Notes: generated by a model not told the origin, from the letters alone. A DNA stretch of 62,002 nucleotides from DATATB01 sp036268995 (GCA_036268995.1 DATATB010000116.1:1-62002), one strand, 5' to 3'. Positions 33,930 to 42,477 are shown, counted from the first letter of the stretch. Numbers and translations: made by a program.

Positions 33930-35870
33930 GTGTCGCATGAAGATTCGGGGTACGCTGTTTTCATCAGCTACGCGTCGGCGGACAAAAAGCATGCGGCCAT
34001 CATTTGCCGGAGCCTGGAAAACCGCGGCTTCCGGTGTTGGATTGCACCGCGCGACGTGCGGGCGGGGCACGAATACGCCGACGAAATCATTCGCGGAATC
34101 GAGGAATCGCGCTGCACGGTCCTGCTGCTCTCGAAAGCCGCCAACGAGTCAACGTTCGTGCGGCGCGAAATCGAGCGGGCCGTCAGCAAGCATAAGCCGC
34201 TCTTCCCGCTGCGACTGGCCGAGGTCGTGCCCTCGAAGTCGCTGGAGTTGTTTATTTCCGCCGCTCAGTGGACCGACGTTTGGAAGGGTCCGCTGAAAAA
34301 CCACATGGACCGTTTGCAGCAGGACCTGGCGGCCACGCTGGAGCTGCCGCAACTCGCCCGGCCGTCGAAATTGGCCATCGTGCGGCGATTCGTTTCGAAA
34401 CTCGTGACTGTGACAATATTGCTCGCGATCCTGGCGGGCGGCGGCTTTGCCGCGAAGCGTCTGGTCTGGGATACCAGACGCGCGGAAATCGCGGATTGGT
34501 TCGCGCGAACTTTCAGCGGACAATCCGCGAACGATCCGGCAGCACCAGCCGACGCCAACGCGGCTTCGACGGCTAACTCGACGCCACCGCCGGCCGCTGC
34601 GCTGGCGATTCAACCGACCGCCGGTTCGCAGCCGCCAACAGCACCCGGCGGCATTCCCGACGCGCCCACCGCGCGGCACACCGAACCGGCCGGCCGGCCG
34701 CCGGTGCCGGCCACGGGGTTGACGGCTAAGGCCTACGAGCTGTTGGAATCGTACAAGGCGACCGCGCTGCGCCACGAACCTTGGCTGTCCGAAAGCTCGC
34801 GCGGCGAAGGCGGATTTCTCAGTGACTCCTGGCTCCGATCTTATTTTCCCGCCGTAAAGCGGGTTCGCTTTGGCGAAACCGCTGACAACCTCGATCGCGT
34901 GATCGAAATCCCTCCCTCGCCACCGGTCGAAGACAAGGACGCAATCGCGGCGGTCAGCGACAAGTATGGCTTCAATTTCGTGCCCTATCGAATCGGTGCG
35001 AAGCAACTGTATGTCCAATTGGAATTCTACGACGGCACGCGCAGCGACACGAAATTGTGGAAGCCCGGCGTGGATCGGCAGGGAAGATTTGGGGTGCGCG
35101 TGCCCGCCGAGCCAAATGCTGCCGGCAAGCTTGTGCCGCCGTTGTTCGCGGCCACGCAACTGGTATTCACGAACGGCGAGCATTATGAGATCCAGTTCGT
35201 GCCGGATCCGCCCGTTGGCACGGTCGAGGTCATGTACTCCTTCGATGAAGAAGGGTTCTTCAAAGCCCCGTTTTCCGAAACCTATGCTGGTCGGGTGTAT
35301 TACTGTTTGGGCCCCGTCCGCGATACCCTTGTACGGCTTTTGTTCAAGAAGCAGGACGGCACCGAGTTGGGCCCGTTTCGCTATCGGCTGAAGGACGCGC
35401 CGTCGATGATCGTCAACATGTTGAAACCGCGCTTCACCAAAGAAGACCTTGTGCAGAAGCTCGCTTGCATCCGCATCCGCGAGCGGTTTCCGCTAGACCC
35501 GGCGGACTTTCCGAATTCTGGCGTGTATTCGCGCGGCGAACAGCTGACTCACGCCGGCCTGGGCTTCGTCCAGCAAGCGCCCGTCATCGTTTGCCTGCCT
35601 GCCGAGCAATCCGGCGGCCAGAGGTATTACGACTGGGGCTATGTGCGTGAAGTTCGCGTTGGCCACAAGATGGGCGAGCTTGAAACCGTTGCCGTGAAGG
35701 TCAGCATCGAGAACGTGGTTGCTTGCAATGTGTCGCGCTCGCGTGCCGAGATTTGGAAGGCGACCTTGCCCGCCGATTCGGCGGCGGTTTATGTCCAGTG
35801 CGTCTTCAAGGACGGCACGACAAGCGACGAGATCCGCCTGCCGATCGTCGATTTCACGTTCTCGCCATGA
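33930..35870 (+). CDS. Membrane TIR protein with large extracytoplasmic C-terminal region
   Basis: 646 residues from a GTG at 33930. The TIR domain (about 7-140) begins YAVFISYASADKKHA and keeps E80 in FVRREIERAV, the NADase position. A short basic linker, a transmembrane helix (about 158-178, KLVTVTILLAILAGGGFAA) and a Pro/Ala/Thr-rich spacer (about 195-265) follow. The C-terminal 380 residues are mostly beta strands and contain a repeated motif: LYVQLEFYDGTRSDTKLW (about 370) and VYVQCVFKDGTTSDEIRL (near the end). TIR inside, sensor outside gives a receptor-like layout. It lies 289 bases after the TIR-FGE gene; the gap contains a 6-bp hairpin (33715-33730) and a repeat of ATTCTGGTAA. It converges on the GYF gene. 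Confidence 0.8.
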   Translation: MSHEDSGYAVFISYASADKKHAAIICRSLENRGFRCWIAPRDVRAGHEYADEIIRGIEESRCTVLLLSKAANESTFVRREIERAVSKHKPLFPLRLAEVVPSKSLELFISAAQWTDVWKGPLKNHMDRLQQDLAATLELPQLARPSKLAIVRRFVSKLVTVTILLAILAGGGFAAKRLVWDTRRAEIADWFARTFSGQSANDPAAPADANAASTANSTPPPAAALAIQPTAGSQPPTAPGGIPDAPTARHTEPAGRPPVPATGLTAKAYELLESYKATALRHEPWLSESSRGEGGFLSDSWLRSYFPAVKRVRFGETADNLDRVIEIPPSPPVEDKDAIAAVSDKYGFNFVPYRIGAKQLYVQLEFYDGTRSDTKLWKPGVDRQGRFGVRVPAEPNAAGKLVPPLFAATQLVFTNGEHYEIQFVPDPPVGTVEVMYSFDEEGFFKAPFSETYAGRVYYCLGPVRDTLVRLLFKKQDGTELGPFRYRLKDAPSMIVNMLKPRFTKEDLVQKLACIRIRERFPLDPADFPNSGVYSRGEQLTHAGLGFVQQAPVIVCLPAEQSGGQRYYDWGYVREVRVGHKMGELETVAVKVSIENVVACNVSRSRAEIWKATLPADSAAVYVQCVFKDGTTSDEIRLPIVDFTFSP

Positions 35871-35933
35871 ACACTGGAGCGCCGGACGAGCCCCGCGTCG
35901 CTCGGCGACCGCGGAAGCTCTGCCGGGCGCGGC

Positions 35934-37760
35934 CTACTGATTCGCGGCCCAGGCGGAAACTTGCTCTCGGACCCGCGAGAGCATCATCGCTGATTCCAAT
36001 TGCACGGTCGTTTCGTCGATTTCGCCCAGCTTGAGCTTCGTTTGCAACACCTCGAACTTCTGCCGCACTTCCGTATTCACCTGTCGAACGCTGCCGTGCA
36101 CAACATTGGGCAGCGCCAGCACGACGATCGAATACCCGTCCGAGGGCTTCCAGGGGTGAAAGTAGCCGATTCCGTCGGGATGTCTTTCCCAGCGATTGCT
36201 CGCCACCACCGCTTCGCCGTACGTGCGGCCAAACTGCAACGGAAAGGAAATCAGGAACAGCGAGGGGATGTTGGAGCCCCGGTTCGGCACGACGAGGGTT
36301 GTCCGCACGAGCATGGTGAAGTTGTATTGCCCCAGAGTTTGAAACGCATTTTCAATGGTCTGCGCGTCCGGAAGATCGAGGAAGGCGTTGTTCGATACCA
36401 GGTTGATCAATCCCAACCAATTTCGTTTCGCGTGCAACTCAGCGATGTCCAGGTATTTCGGGCCGCGTAATTCGACGGTGGCCTTAAAACGCTGCATCAA
36501 CGTCTTCGACAGTTGCACGCCTTTGGCCGGATCGAGGACGATTTTTCCGAGCAGCTCGTCGGCCAAATGTCGGCGTTCGACGAGCGCCGTGGCCTCGCTC
36601 ACCGCCGACTGCATCCGTCGCGCCGAATCGCCCTGTTGTTTCGCTAACTCCGCTTCCTTGGCTTGTTTCTCGGCCTCGAACTTGCGCCGCTCCAGATCGA
36701 GCGCCGCCTTCTCGGCCGCCTGCTTCCGCCGGAAATCGAGTTCGGCCGCTTCGCTTTCACGTTGCCGCTGGAACTCGGCCGCGGCCAGCGCGCTTTTCTC
36801 GGTCTCTAACTTTTGACGGGCCGCTCGCTCCGCCGCTTCGAGCTCGCGTTTTCGCTGCATTTCGGCCAACTGCGCTTGGAATTGGGCGCTACCTGCCTGG
36901 GCACCGGTAACGGTTGCCGCATGATGGGTCCAACTGGCGACCAGGCCATATGCCCAATAGCCGGTCAGCAGCACGACCGCGGTCGCGGCCACAAGCAGCA
37001 AACGCTTCACCAGCGGCGGAGATTGTGCCGAGAGGGCGGCAATTTCCGCTTTCATCGCCTCGACGCGCACGTCGGCCCGGCGGGCTTGCTTCAAAGCATC
37101 CACGAACGCCGGGCTATTGCCGGTTTCTCCTGCAGTGCGCAATCGCTCGCCCAGCTCGCGCAGGTACTTGGTGCGCTGAGACAAAAGCGACTCGATCGCA
37201 ACCTTCTTGGTGGCTTCATAGGCCAAGCGCGTAGCCTTGTCCGTCGTTGATTCCGACGAAGGGGTCGGCTCGGCCCTCCGCTTTGCCGCCAGATCCTCGT
37301 CGACGGCCGTAATGCGGTTGTACAAATCTGCACACGTTTGCCGGCCGATCTGGCCGGCATGGGCCGTGTTGCCCGTCAGCTCGTCCGCGCGGTGGAGGTC
37401 CCACTGGAGCGTTTTGAGCTGTGCGTGCTTGGCGGCCAGCGCCGTGGCGGTCTTCAGCATCGAGAATAGACGTTCGCCCATGCCGGCCGGCTGTTCAGGC
37501 GGCGTGGCGTGTTTGAAATCCGACAGGTCCGCCGTGGCCTCCGCTCCTGCGGTCGACTTGGCAGTCGTGGGCGTCACGGCAGGCGCCGTGCTCTTTCCAA
37601 ATAGCCCCCCGATACGATCGGCGGGCACCCAATTCCGCATATCCTCCGTCCGGACCGCAGTGCTGGGCGACAAAACTCCACTGTCAGCAAGCTGCTTAAG
37701 AACCGGGCCGTCGAGTGGGCCGATCTCCCGCTCCGCGTCCTTGTAGTACCATTTCGTCAT
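35934..37760 (-). CDS. GYF_2 domain - transmembrane - coiled coil protein
   Basis: 608 residues from the ATG at 37760. The N-terminal 55 residues form a GYF_2 domain: KWYYKDAEREIGPLDGPVLKQL...GVLSPSTAVR...WVPADRI, a Pro-ligand-binding fold common in planctomycetes. A cytoplasmic helical region leads to one transmembrane helix (about 253-275, RLLLVAATAVVLLTGYWAYG). An extracytoplasmic coiled coil rich in Glu, Lys, Arg and Ala (about 295-390) and a C-terminal globular domain of about 200 residues (LVRTTLVVPNRGSNIPSLFLISFPL...) follow. No enzyme motif was recognised. It converges on the membrane TIR gene (63-base gap) and diverges from the cyclase gene. Probably an envelope scaffold or sensor. 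Confidence 0.7.
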   Translation of the reverse strand: MTKWYYKDAEREIGPLDGPVLKQLADSGVLSPSTAVRTEDMRNWVPADRIGGLFGKSTAPAVTPTTAKSTAGAEATADLSDFKHATPPEQPAGMGERLFSMLKTATALAAKHAQLKTLQWDLHRADELTGNTAHAGQIGRQTCADLYNRITAVDEDLAAKRRAEPTPSSESTTDKATRLAYEATKKVAIESLLSQRTKYLRELGERLRTAGETGNSPAFVDALKQARRADVRVEAMKAEIAALSAQSPPLVKRLLLVAATAVVLLTGYWAYGLVASWTHHAATVTGAQAGSAQFQAQLAEMQRKRELEAAERAARQKLETEKSALAAAEFQRQRESEAAELDFRRKQAAEKAALDLERRKFEAEKQAKEAELAKQQGDSARRMQSAVSEATALVERRHLADELLGKIVLDPAKGVQLSKTLMQRFKATVELRGPKYLDIAELHAKRNWLGLINLVSNNAFLDLPDAQTIENAFQTLGQYNFTMLVRTTLVVPNRGSNIPSLFLISFPLQFGRTYGEAVVASNRWERHPDGIGYFHPWKPSDGYSIVVLALPNVVHGSVRQVNTEVRQKFEVLQTKLKLGEIDETTVQLESAMMLSRVREQVSAWAANQ

Positions 37761-37845
37761 TGGACTCGACTCCTTACCCCGTAAGAGTTCCGAGAGCCGC
37801 TTTGCCGCAACCGCGCACAGAAATTTCCACTGACCGTGTCCGCAT

Positions 37846-37873
37846 TTTGGCACCCCCGTTTTGGGGTGTCAAA
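37846..37873. promoter_or_regulatory. Inverted repeat in the divergent GYF-cyclase region
   Basis: TTTGGCACCCC (37846-37856), a 6-base loop, then GGGGTGTCAAA (37863-37873): 10 of 11 positions pair. It lies between two divergent starts (37760 and 38032), where an operator for both genes would be expected. A transcript hairpin is the alternative. Confidence 0.35.
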
Positions 37874-38031
37874 TTCCCCTCGACTTTTCCTCCAATTGCT
37901 CTCAAAAAAACGCTGGCCAGACGCTCGGATCTGGAATCCTGCACCGCTCGTAACGTGCTTCGGAGTCTTGCGTCGTGTCTTGGACGAAGCGCATACTCCG
38001 CGGTGGGAGCCCCGCAAGTCGGGGATCGGTT

Positions 38032-39831
38032 ATGGCTGAGTTGATTGCCCAGGGAAGCCGGTCGCAGCAGATTCGCCGCCGCTTGCTGCGCGTCGGTCAG
38101 ACCTTTGTGCTGGGCCGTCAGGCCGAGGGCTGGAGCCTGCCCTGGGACGACCATCTTTCGCGCAGCCATGCCGAAGTCTGCTTCCAGGAGGGGCGGCTCT
38201 CCGTCAAGCGGCTGCCCGGCGCCCGCAATCCGATCTTCTTGGCCGGCGATGCCCGCGACCAATTCGAGCTGCAGCCCGGCGAGCACTTCGTGATCGGCGA
38301 GACCACGTTTACGCTCGTGGGCGACCGCGTGCACGATCCGCAGGAGGCGCAGCCCACCGAGCAATTGACCTTCAGCCCGCAGTCGCTCAAGCAGCTGCGA
38401 TTTCGCAATCCCGACTATCGCTTGGAAGTGCTCAGCCGTTTGCCCAAGTTGATCTCCAGCAGTTCGGACGAGGCGGAGCTGTTCGAAGGGCTGGTGAACA
38501 TGCTGCTGTCGGGCATTCGGCGAGCTTCCACGGCCGCGCTGGTCAAGCTGCATACGACCGACGGCAAGCGGCGCGTCGAGGCCTTGCACTGGGATCGCCG
38601 GCGCAATTTGGGTGACGACTTTCACCCCAGCCAACGACTGATCTGCGAGGCGGTCGATCGCGGACAGAGCGTGCTGCACGTCTGGGGCGGCAAGTCGGAA
38701 ACCACGGCCCAAACCTTCACCATGGCCGAAAACGTCGATTGGGCCTTTTGCACGCCGGTGGCCGGCGAAGCCTGCTCGGCCTGGGCCTTATACCTGGCGG
38801 GGCACACGGCCAGCGAGGATTTTCTGACCAGTCGGCCGCCACGCGATGACGACGACGATCGCGGCCGCGACTTGCGCGAGGACGTCAAGTTCGCCGAGCT
38901 GGTCGCCGCTACGCTCAGCTCGGTGCGGCAGGTGAAGATGCTCGAGCGCCGGCAGGCTTCGCTCAGCCAGTTCTTCGCTCCGGCCGTGCTCAAGGCATTG
39001 GCCACCGGCGATCCCGACGAAGTGCTCGCGCCGCGCGAGACCGAGCTCTCCGTGCTGTTCTGCGACCTGCGCGGTTTCTCGCTCAAGAGCGAACATCATG
39101 CCGACAACCTGCTCGGGCTGCTCAATCGCGTGTCGGGCGCGCTGGGCGTGATGACGCACCATATTCTGGCGCAAGGCGGCGTGTTCGGCGATTTTCAGGG
39201 CGATGCCGCCATGGGCTTTTGGGGGTGGCCGCTGGCAGGACAGGACGAAATCAAACGCGCCTGTCTGGCAGCCCTGGCAATCAGCCGCGATTTTGAAGTG
39301 GCCGGCCGCCAGCCAAGCCACCCTCTGTCGGACTTCCGCGTCGGCATCGGGCTGACCACCGGTCGGGCCGTAGCCGGCCGCATCGGCACCACCGACCAGG
39401 TCAAAGTCACGGTCTTCGGCCCGCTGGTGAACCGCGCGTCGCGACTCGAGGGCATGACTAAGATCCTGCAGACGCCGATCCTGATGGACGAGAGTACCGC
39501 CAAGTTTGTCCGCGAGCAGGTGCCGCGCACGGTCGCGCGCAGCCGGCGGATCGCCAAAGTGCGTCCCTACGGCATGACGACGCCCATCATGGTCAGCGAG
39601 CTGCTGCCGCCGGCGACCGATTACCCGGACCTCACCGACGAGCATCTCGAACAATACGATCGGGCCCTGAACGAATTCCTGGCCGGGCATTGGAGCGAAG
39701 CCATCGAGCTACTGCACTATCTGCCGGCCAAGGACCGGGTGAAGGATTTTCTCACCGTGTATATTGTCGAACACGATCGCACACCGCCGCCCGGCTGGGA
39801 CGGCATCATTCAACTCTTGACGAAAGGCTGA
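38032..39831 (+). CDS. FHA - GAF - class III nucleotide cyclase with swapped purine-site residues
   Basis: 599 residues from the ATG at 38032. The FHA domain (about 1-100) has VLGRQAEGW and LSRSHAEV, for phospho-threonine binding. A GAF-like domain (about 150-290) follows, then the class III cyclase domain (about 335-530). Metal-binding aspartates are intact: D345 in VLFCDLRGFS and D391 in DFQGDAAMGF. The transition-state pair N467 and R471 is intact in FGPLVNRASRLEG. Position 387, normally the purine-binding Lys four residues before the second metal Asp, is Asp. Position 458, normally the purine-binding Asp nine residues before Asn, is Lys. Base preference may therefore not be adenine. A short helical C-terminus ends nine bases before the next gene. 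Confidence 0.85.
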   Translation: MAELIAQGSRSQQIRRRLLRVGQTFVLGRQAEGWSLPWDDHLSRSHAEVCFQEGRLSVKRLPGARNPIFLAGDARDQFELQPGEHFVIGETTFTLVGDRVHDPQEAQPTEQLTFSPQSLKQLRFRNPDYRLEVLSRLPKLISSSSDEAELFEGLVNMLLSGIRRASTAALVKLHTTDGKRRVEALHWDRRRNLGDDFHPSQRLICEAVDRGQSVLHVWGGKSETTAQTFTMAENVDWAFCTPVAGEACSAWALYLAGHTASEDFLTSRPPRDDDDDRGRDLREDVKFAELVAATLSSVRQVKMLERRQASLSQFFAPAVLKALATGDPDEVLAPRETELSVLFCDLRGFSLKSEHHADNLLGLLNRVSGALGVMTHHILAQGGVFGDFQGDAAMGFWGWPLAGQDEIKRACLAALAISRDFEVAGRQPSHPLSDFRVGIGLTTGRAVAGRIGTTDQVKVTVFGPLVNRASRLEGMTKILQTPILMDESTAKFVREQVPRTVARSRRIAKVRPYGMTTPIMVSELLPPATDYPDLTDEHLEQYDRALNEFLAGHWSEAIELLHYLPAKDRVKDFLTVYIVEHDRTPPPGWDGIIQLLTKG

Positions 39832-39839
39832 GCCCCCAC

Positions 39840-40910
39840 GTGAATGCCGCCGCTGCCGCCAGGTTTCGCATTGCCGTGTATCCTGGCGACGGCATCGGGC
39901 CGGAGGTCACCGCCGAGGCGGTGCGCGTACTCGAGCACGTCGCCACGCGGCAGGGGTTCGCCCTCGAATTGACCACGCTGCCCTGGGGCTACGAATTCTG
40001 GCAGCGCACAGGACAAGTCGTGCCCGACGATTTTCTCGACGTGCTGCGTCCCTTTGACGCCATTCTGCTGGGCGCGGTCGGCTGGCCCGAGAAAATTCCC
40101 GACCACGTGACACTGGCCCCGCTGGTCAAGATTCGGCAAACCTTCGATCAATACGCCTGCGTGCGTCCGGCCAGGCTGCTGCCGGGCGTGCGCGGCCCGC
40201 TGGCCGGCAAAGGGCCGGAGCACGTCGACCTGGTCGTGCTGCGCGAAAATTCCGAAGGAGAGTACGTCGATTCGGGCAGCCGCTTTCATGTCGGCCGGCC
40301 CGACGAGTTCGCCTTGCAGACGGCCATTCACACGCGCCGCGGCATCGAACGCATCCTGCGCTTCGGCTTCGAGATTGCCGGCCGGCGGCGTGGCCGGTTG
40401 ACAATGGCCACCAAGAGCAACGCGCAGCGCTATGCCTACGTGCTGTGGGACGAAATTCTGGAAGAAATCCGCGGCGACTATCCGCGCGTGCAAGCCGGCA
40501 AACAGCATTGCGACGCGCTGGCCATGAACCTGGTTCGCGCTCCCGAGCAGTTCGACGTGATCGTGGCTTCGAACCTCTTCGGCGACCTGCTCACCGACTT
40601 GGCCGGCGCCATTGCCGGCGGCTTGGGCTTGGCGCCCAGCACGAACACGAATCCCGAGCGGCAGTTCCCGTCGATGTTCGAGCCGGTACACGGTTCGGCG
40701 CCGGACATTGCCGGCCGCGGCATCGCCAACCCGGTGGCCGCGATTCTCAGTGCCACGATGATGCTCGAATGGCTCGGCCAAGAGCACGCCGCGACGCTCG
40801 TTCGCAGCGCCGTCCAGCGCACGCTCGCCGCCGGACACGGCACTCCTGATCTCGGAGGCAAGCTCACGACCGAGCAACTGGGGGCAGCGATTCTCGCGAA
40901 CATTGAATAG
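39840..40910 (+). CDS. Tartrate/D-malate dehydrogenase-like protein (isopropylmalate dehydrogenase superfamily)
   Basis: 356 residues from a GTG at 39840. The NAD-dependent beta-decarboxylating dehydrogenase fold is clear: IAVYPGDGIGPEV, DLVVLRENSEGEYVDSG, the catalytic ATKSNAQRYAYVLWDE region, CDALAMNLVRAPEQFDVIVASNLFGDLLTDLAGAIAGGLGLAPSTN, and FEPVHGSAPDIAGRGIANPVAAILSATMMLEWLG. 'RENSEGEY' with 'QTAIHTRRGIERILR' points to the tartrate dehydrogenase/D-malate dehydrogenase branch rather than LeuB, whose leuCD partners are also absent here. The exact substrate (tartrate, D-malate or isopropylmalate) is uncertain. It begins nine bases after the cyclase stop and may be cotranscribed. Confidence 0.85.
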   Translation: MNAAAAARFRIAVYPGDGIGPEVTAEAVRVLEHVATRQGFALELTTLPWGYEFWQRTGQVVPDDFLDVLRPFDAILLGAVGWPEKIPDHVTLAPLVKIRQTFDQYACVRPARLLPGVRGPLAGKGPEHVDLVVLRENSEGEYVDSGSRFHVGRPDEFALQTAIHTRRGIERILRFGFEIAGRRRGRLTMATKSNAQRYAYVLWDEILEEIRGDYPRVQAGKQHCDALAMNLVRAPEQFDVIVASNLFGDLLTDLAGAIAGGLGLAPSTNTNPERQFPSMFEPVHGSAPDIAGRGIANPVAAILSATMMLEWLGQEHAATLVRSAVQRTLAAGHGTPDLGGKLTTEQLGAAILANIE

Positions 40911-40928
40911 CCCAATCATTCCGCGCGG

Positions 40929-40934
40929 TATAAT
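40929..40934 (+). promoter_or_regulatory. Consensus -10 box immediately before the antitoxin gene
   Basis: A perfect TATAAT lies only seven bases before the ATG at 40942. Transcription would begin at or within a base or two of the start codon, giving a leaderless mRNA; no ribosome site is visible. A TTGAAT at 40903-40908 is the nearest -35-like word but with 20-base spacing. Confidence 0.5.
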
Positions 40935-40941
40935 TCGGATT

Positions 40942-41217
40942 ATGGAAAAAGACCTACCTACCATCGGCAGCCTGCCCATTGCCGTGCGCACAGCCTTGGC
41001 GGAAGCCACCGGACTCGCGCTCGACGAACAGCAGCAGTTTTACATTGTGCTTGTCAAACCCCGAGACGAGCAACGGCGGCAAGGCGCGCTGGCTGACATT
41101 CAGCAGATTGCCCGGCAGGCCGAGGCCGCAATCGCCGCCAGTGGCACGACGGCGGACGAATTCGATCGGCTTGCCGACGAGGTCTGCGACGAGATGCGGC
41201 ATGGCCCTCAACCTTGA
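40942..41217 (+). CDS. Antitoxin-like protein upstream of a PIN toxin
   Basis: 91 residues from the ATG at 40942 (MEKDLPTIGSLP). It is mostly helical: a middle helix (ADIQQIARQAEAAIAASG) and an acidic end (DEFDRLADEVCDEMRHG) typical of antitoxin tails that wrap around a toxin. It lies three bases before the PIN-domain toxin, in the usual antitoxin-first order. No DNA-binding motif is obvious. The antitoxin call rests mainly on this context. Confidence 0.65.
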   Translation: MEKDLPTIGSLPIAVRTALAEATGLALDEQQQFYIVLVKPRDEQRRQGALADIQQIARQAEAAIAASGTTADEFDRLADEVCDEMRHGPQP

Positions 41218-41220
41218 TCC

Positions 41221-41658
41221 ATGATTGTTGTCTGCGACGCCAACATCTTGGTGCGGGCAGCTTGGTCGCTGTCGGGACCGGCCGCGGCACTTGTCGCTCG
41301 GTTGGCACAGTCGCCGCATCAATTGGTTTGTTCGCACGTTCTTTTGGCGGAAGTCGAACGAACTCTGAAGGCGCCGCGATTGCGGCAGCGACATCAATTG
41401 GACGATGCTGCGATTGAACGATTTATTCGAGCGCTCGAATTGCTGGCTGATATTGTCGTCGTGCCTGTTGGCCGGCCGCCCGTCGTGGTTGGTGATCCGC
41501 TGGACGATCATGTTGTCTTTACGGCCGAAGAACACCAAGCCGACGTGATTTGCACCCGCGACCGCCATTTATTTCATCCCAACGTGCTGGCATACTGCTT
41601 GCAGCGTCGAATCCGCGTTCTGACCGACCTTGATTTGCTGGCCGAATTACGACAGTAA
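41221..41658 (+). CDS. PIN-domain ribonuclease toxin
   Basis: 145 residues. PIN-domain toxins cleave RNA using a cluster of acidic residues. The expected acids are present: VVCDANILVRA (Asp6), LLAEVERTL in the middle, and GDPLDDHVVFTAEEHQADVICTRDRHLF, where 'DPLDD..V...A...AD...T.D..L' is the COG1569 PIN pattern. Length fits that family. It is coupled to the antitoxin-like gene upstream. The catalytic acids look intact, unlike the other two toxins in this window. Confidence 0.88.
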   Translation: MIVVCDANILVRAAWSLSGPAAALVARLAQSPHQLVCSHVLLAEVERTLKAPRLRQRHQLDDAAIERFIRALELLADIVVVPVGRPPVVVGDPLDDHVVFTAEEHQADVICTRDRHLFHPNVLAYCLQRRIRVLTDLDLLAELRQ

Positions 41659-41685
41659 TTTGCTCGCCGCCGATTGCTTCCGCCC

Positions 41686-42411
41686 ATGACCGAGCCGCAT
41701 AAATCAACCGTCGACGAAATCCGCGAGCGGTTCGATCGCGACGTGGAGCGGTTCTCGAATCTGGAGACCGGCCAGCAGGCGACGATGGATGCGCCGCTGG
41801 TGCTGGAGCTGGTCACGGATGCTGCTGCGCGCTGTTGCCCGCACGCTCGTTGCGTGCTGGATATCGGCTGCGGCGCCGGCAACTACACGCTGCGATTGCT
41901 CGATAAGACCGGGCCACTGGACGTGACGCTGGTCGATTTGAGCCTGCCGATGCTCGAGCGCGCGAGTCAGCGCATCGGCGAGCGTCCGCATGGCAACCTG
42001 GCGACGCAGCAGGGCGACATTCGCGAGTGCCGATTCGCCGAGGGATCGTTCGATATCGTGATGGCGGCCGCGGTGCTGCATCATCTACGCACCGACCAGG
42101 AGTGGGAAGCTGTCTTCGAGCAGGTCTGGGCCGCCCTGCGTCCCGGCGGCAGTTTCTGGATCGCCGACCTGGTGAGCCACGACGATCCCCGCATCCAACA
42201 GATGATGTGGGATCGCTGGGGCCAGTACCTGGCCGAGTTCAAAGGCCCGGACTACCGCGACCAAGTGTTCGCTTACGTCCAGCGTGAAGACACGCCGCGA
42301 TCGCTGACGTATCAGCTCGAACTGCTTGCGCGGACAGGCTTTCGGCCGGTCGACGTGCTGCACAAGCACGCCTGTTTTGCGGCCTTCGGCGGCATCAAGC
42401 CGGCCGGCTGA
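41686..42411 (+). CDS. Class I SAM-dependent methyltransferase
   Basis: 241 residues from the ATG at 41686. The Rossmann-like SAM fold is clear: motif I VLDIGCGAGNYTLRLL (about 64-80), the acidic strand end TLVDLSLPML, motif II GDIRECRFAEGSFDIVMAAAVLHHL, and motif III LRPGGSFWIADLVSHDD. This resembles small-molecule methyltransferases of the UbiE/Coq5-like type. The substrate is not evident from neighbours (a PIN toxin before, a tRNA after). Confidence 0.88.
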   Translation: MTEPHKSTVDEIRERFDRDVERFSNLETGQQATMDAPLVLELVTDAAARCCPHARCVLDIGCGAGNYTLRLLDKTGPLDVTLVDLSLPMLERASQRIGERPHGNLATQQGDIRECRFAEGSFDIVMAAAVLHHLRTDQEWEAVFEQVWAALRPGGSFWIADLVSHDDPRIQQMMWDRWGQYLAEFKGPDYRDQVFAYVQREDTPRSLTYQLELLARTGFRPVDVLHKHACFAAFGGIKPAG

Positions 42412-42477
42412 CACGATCAATCGCGGGCGCTGCGCCGATTGCCAGGATCGGGGCAAATCGTGTGCAAAAAGCTCTAG

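Noticed and set aside
30926..39831. Thoeris or CBASS defence system
   Set aside because: No ThsA-like SIR2 or macro-domain effector and no CD-NTase are present; the cyclase is of class III type.
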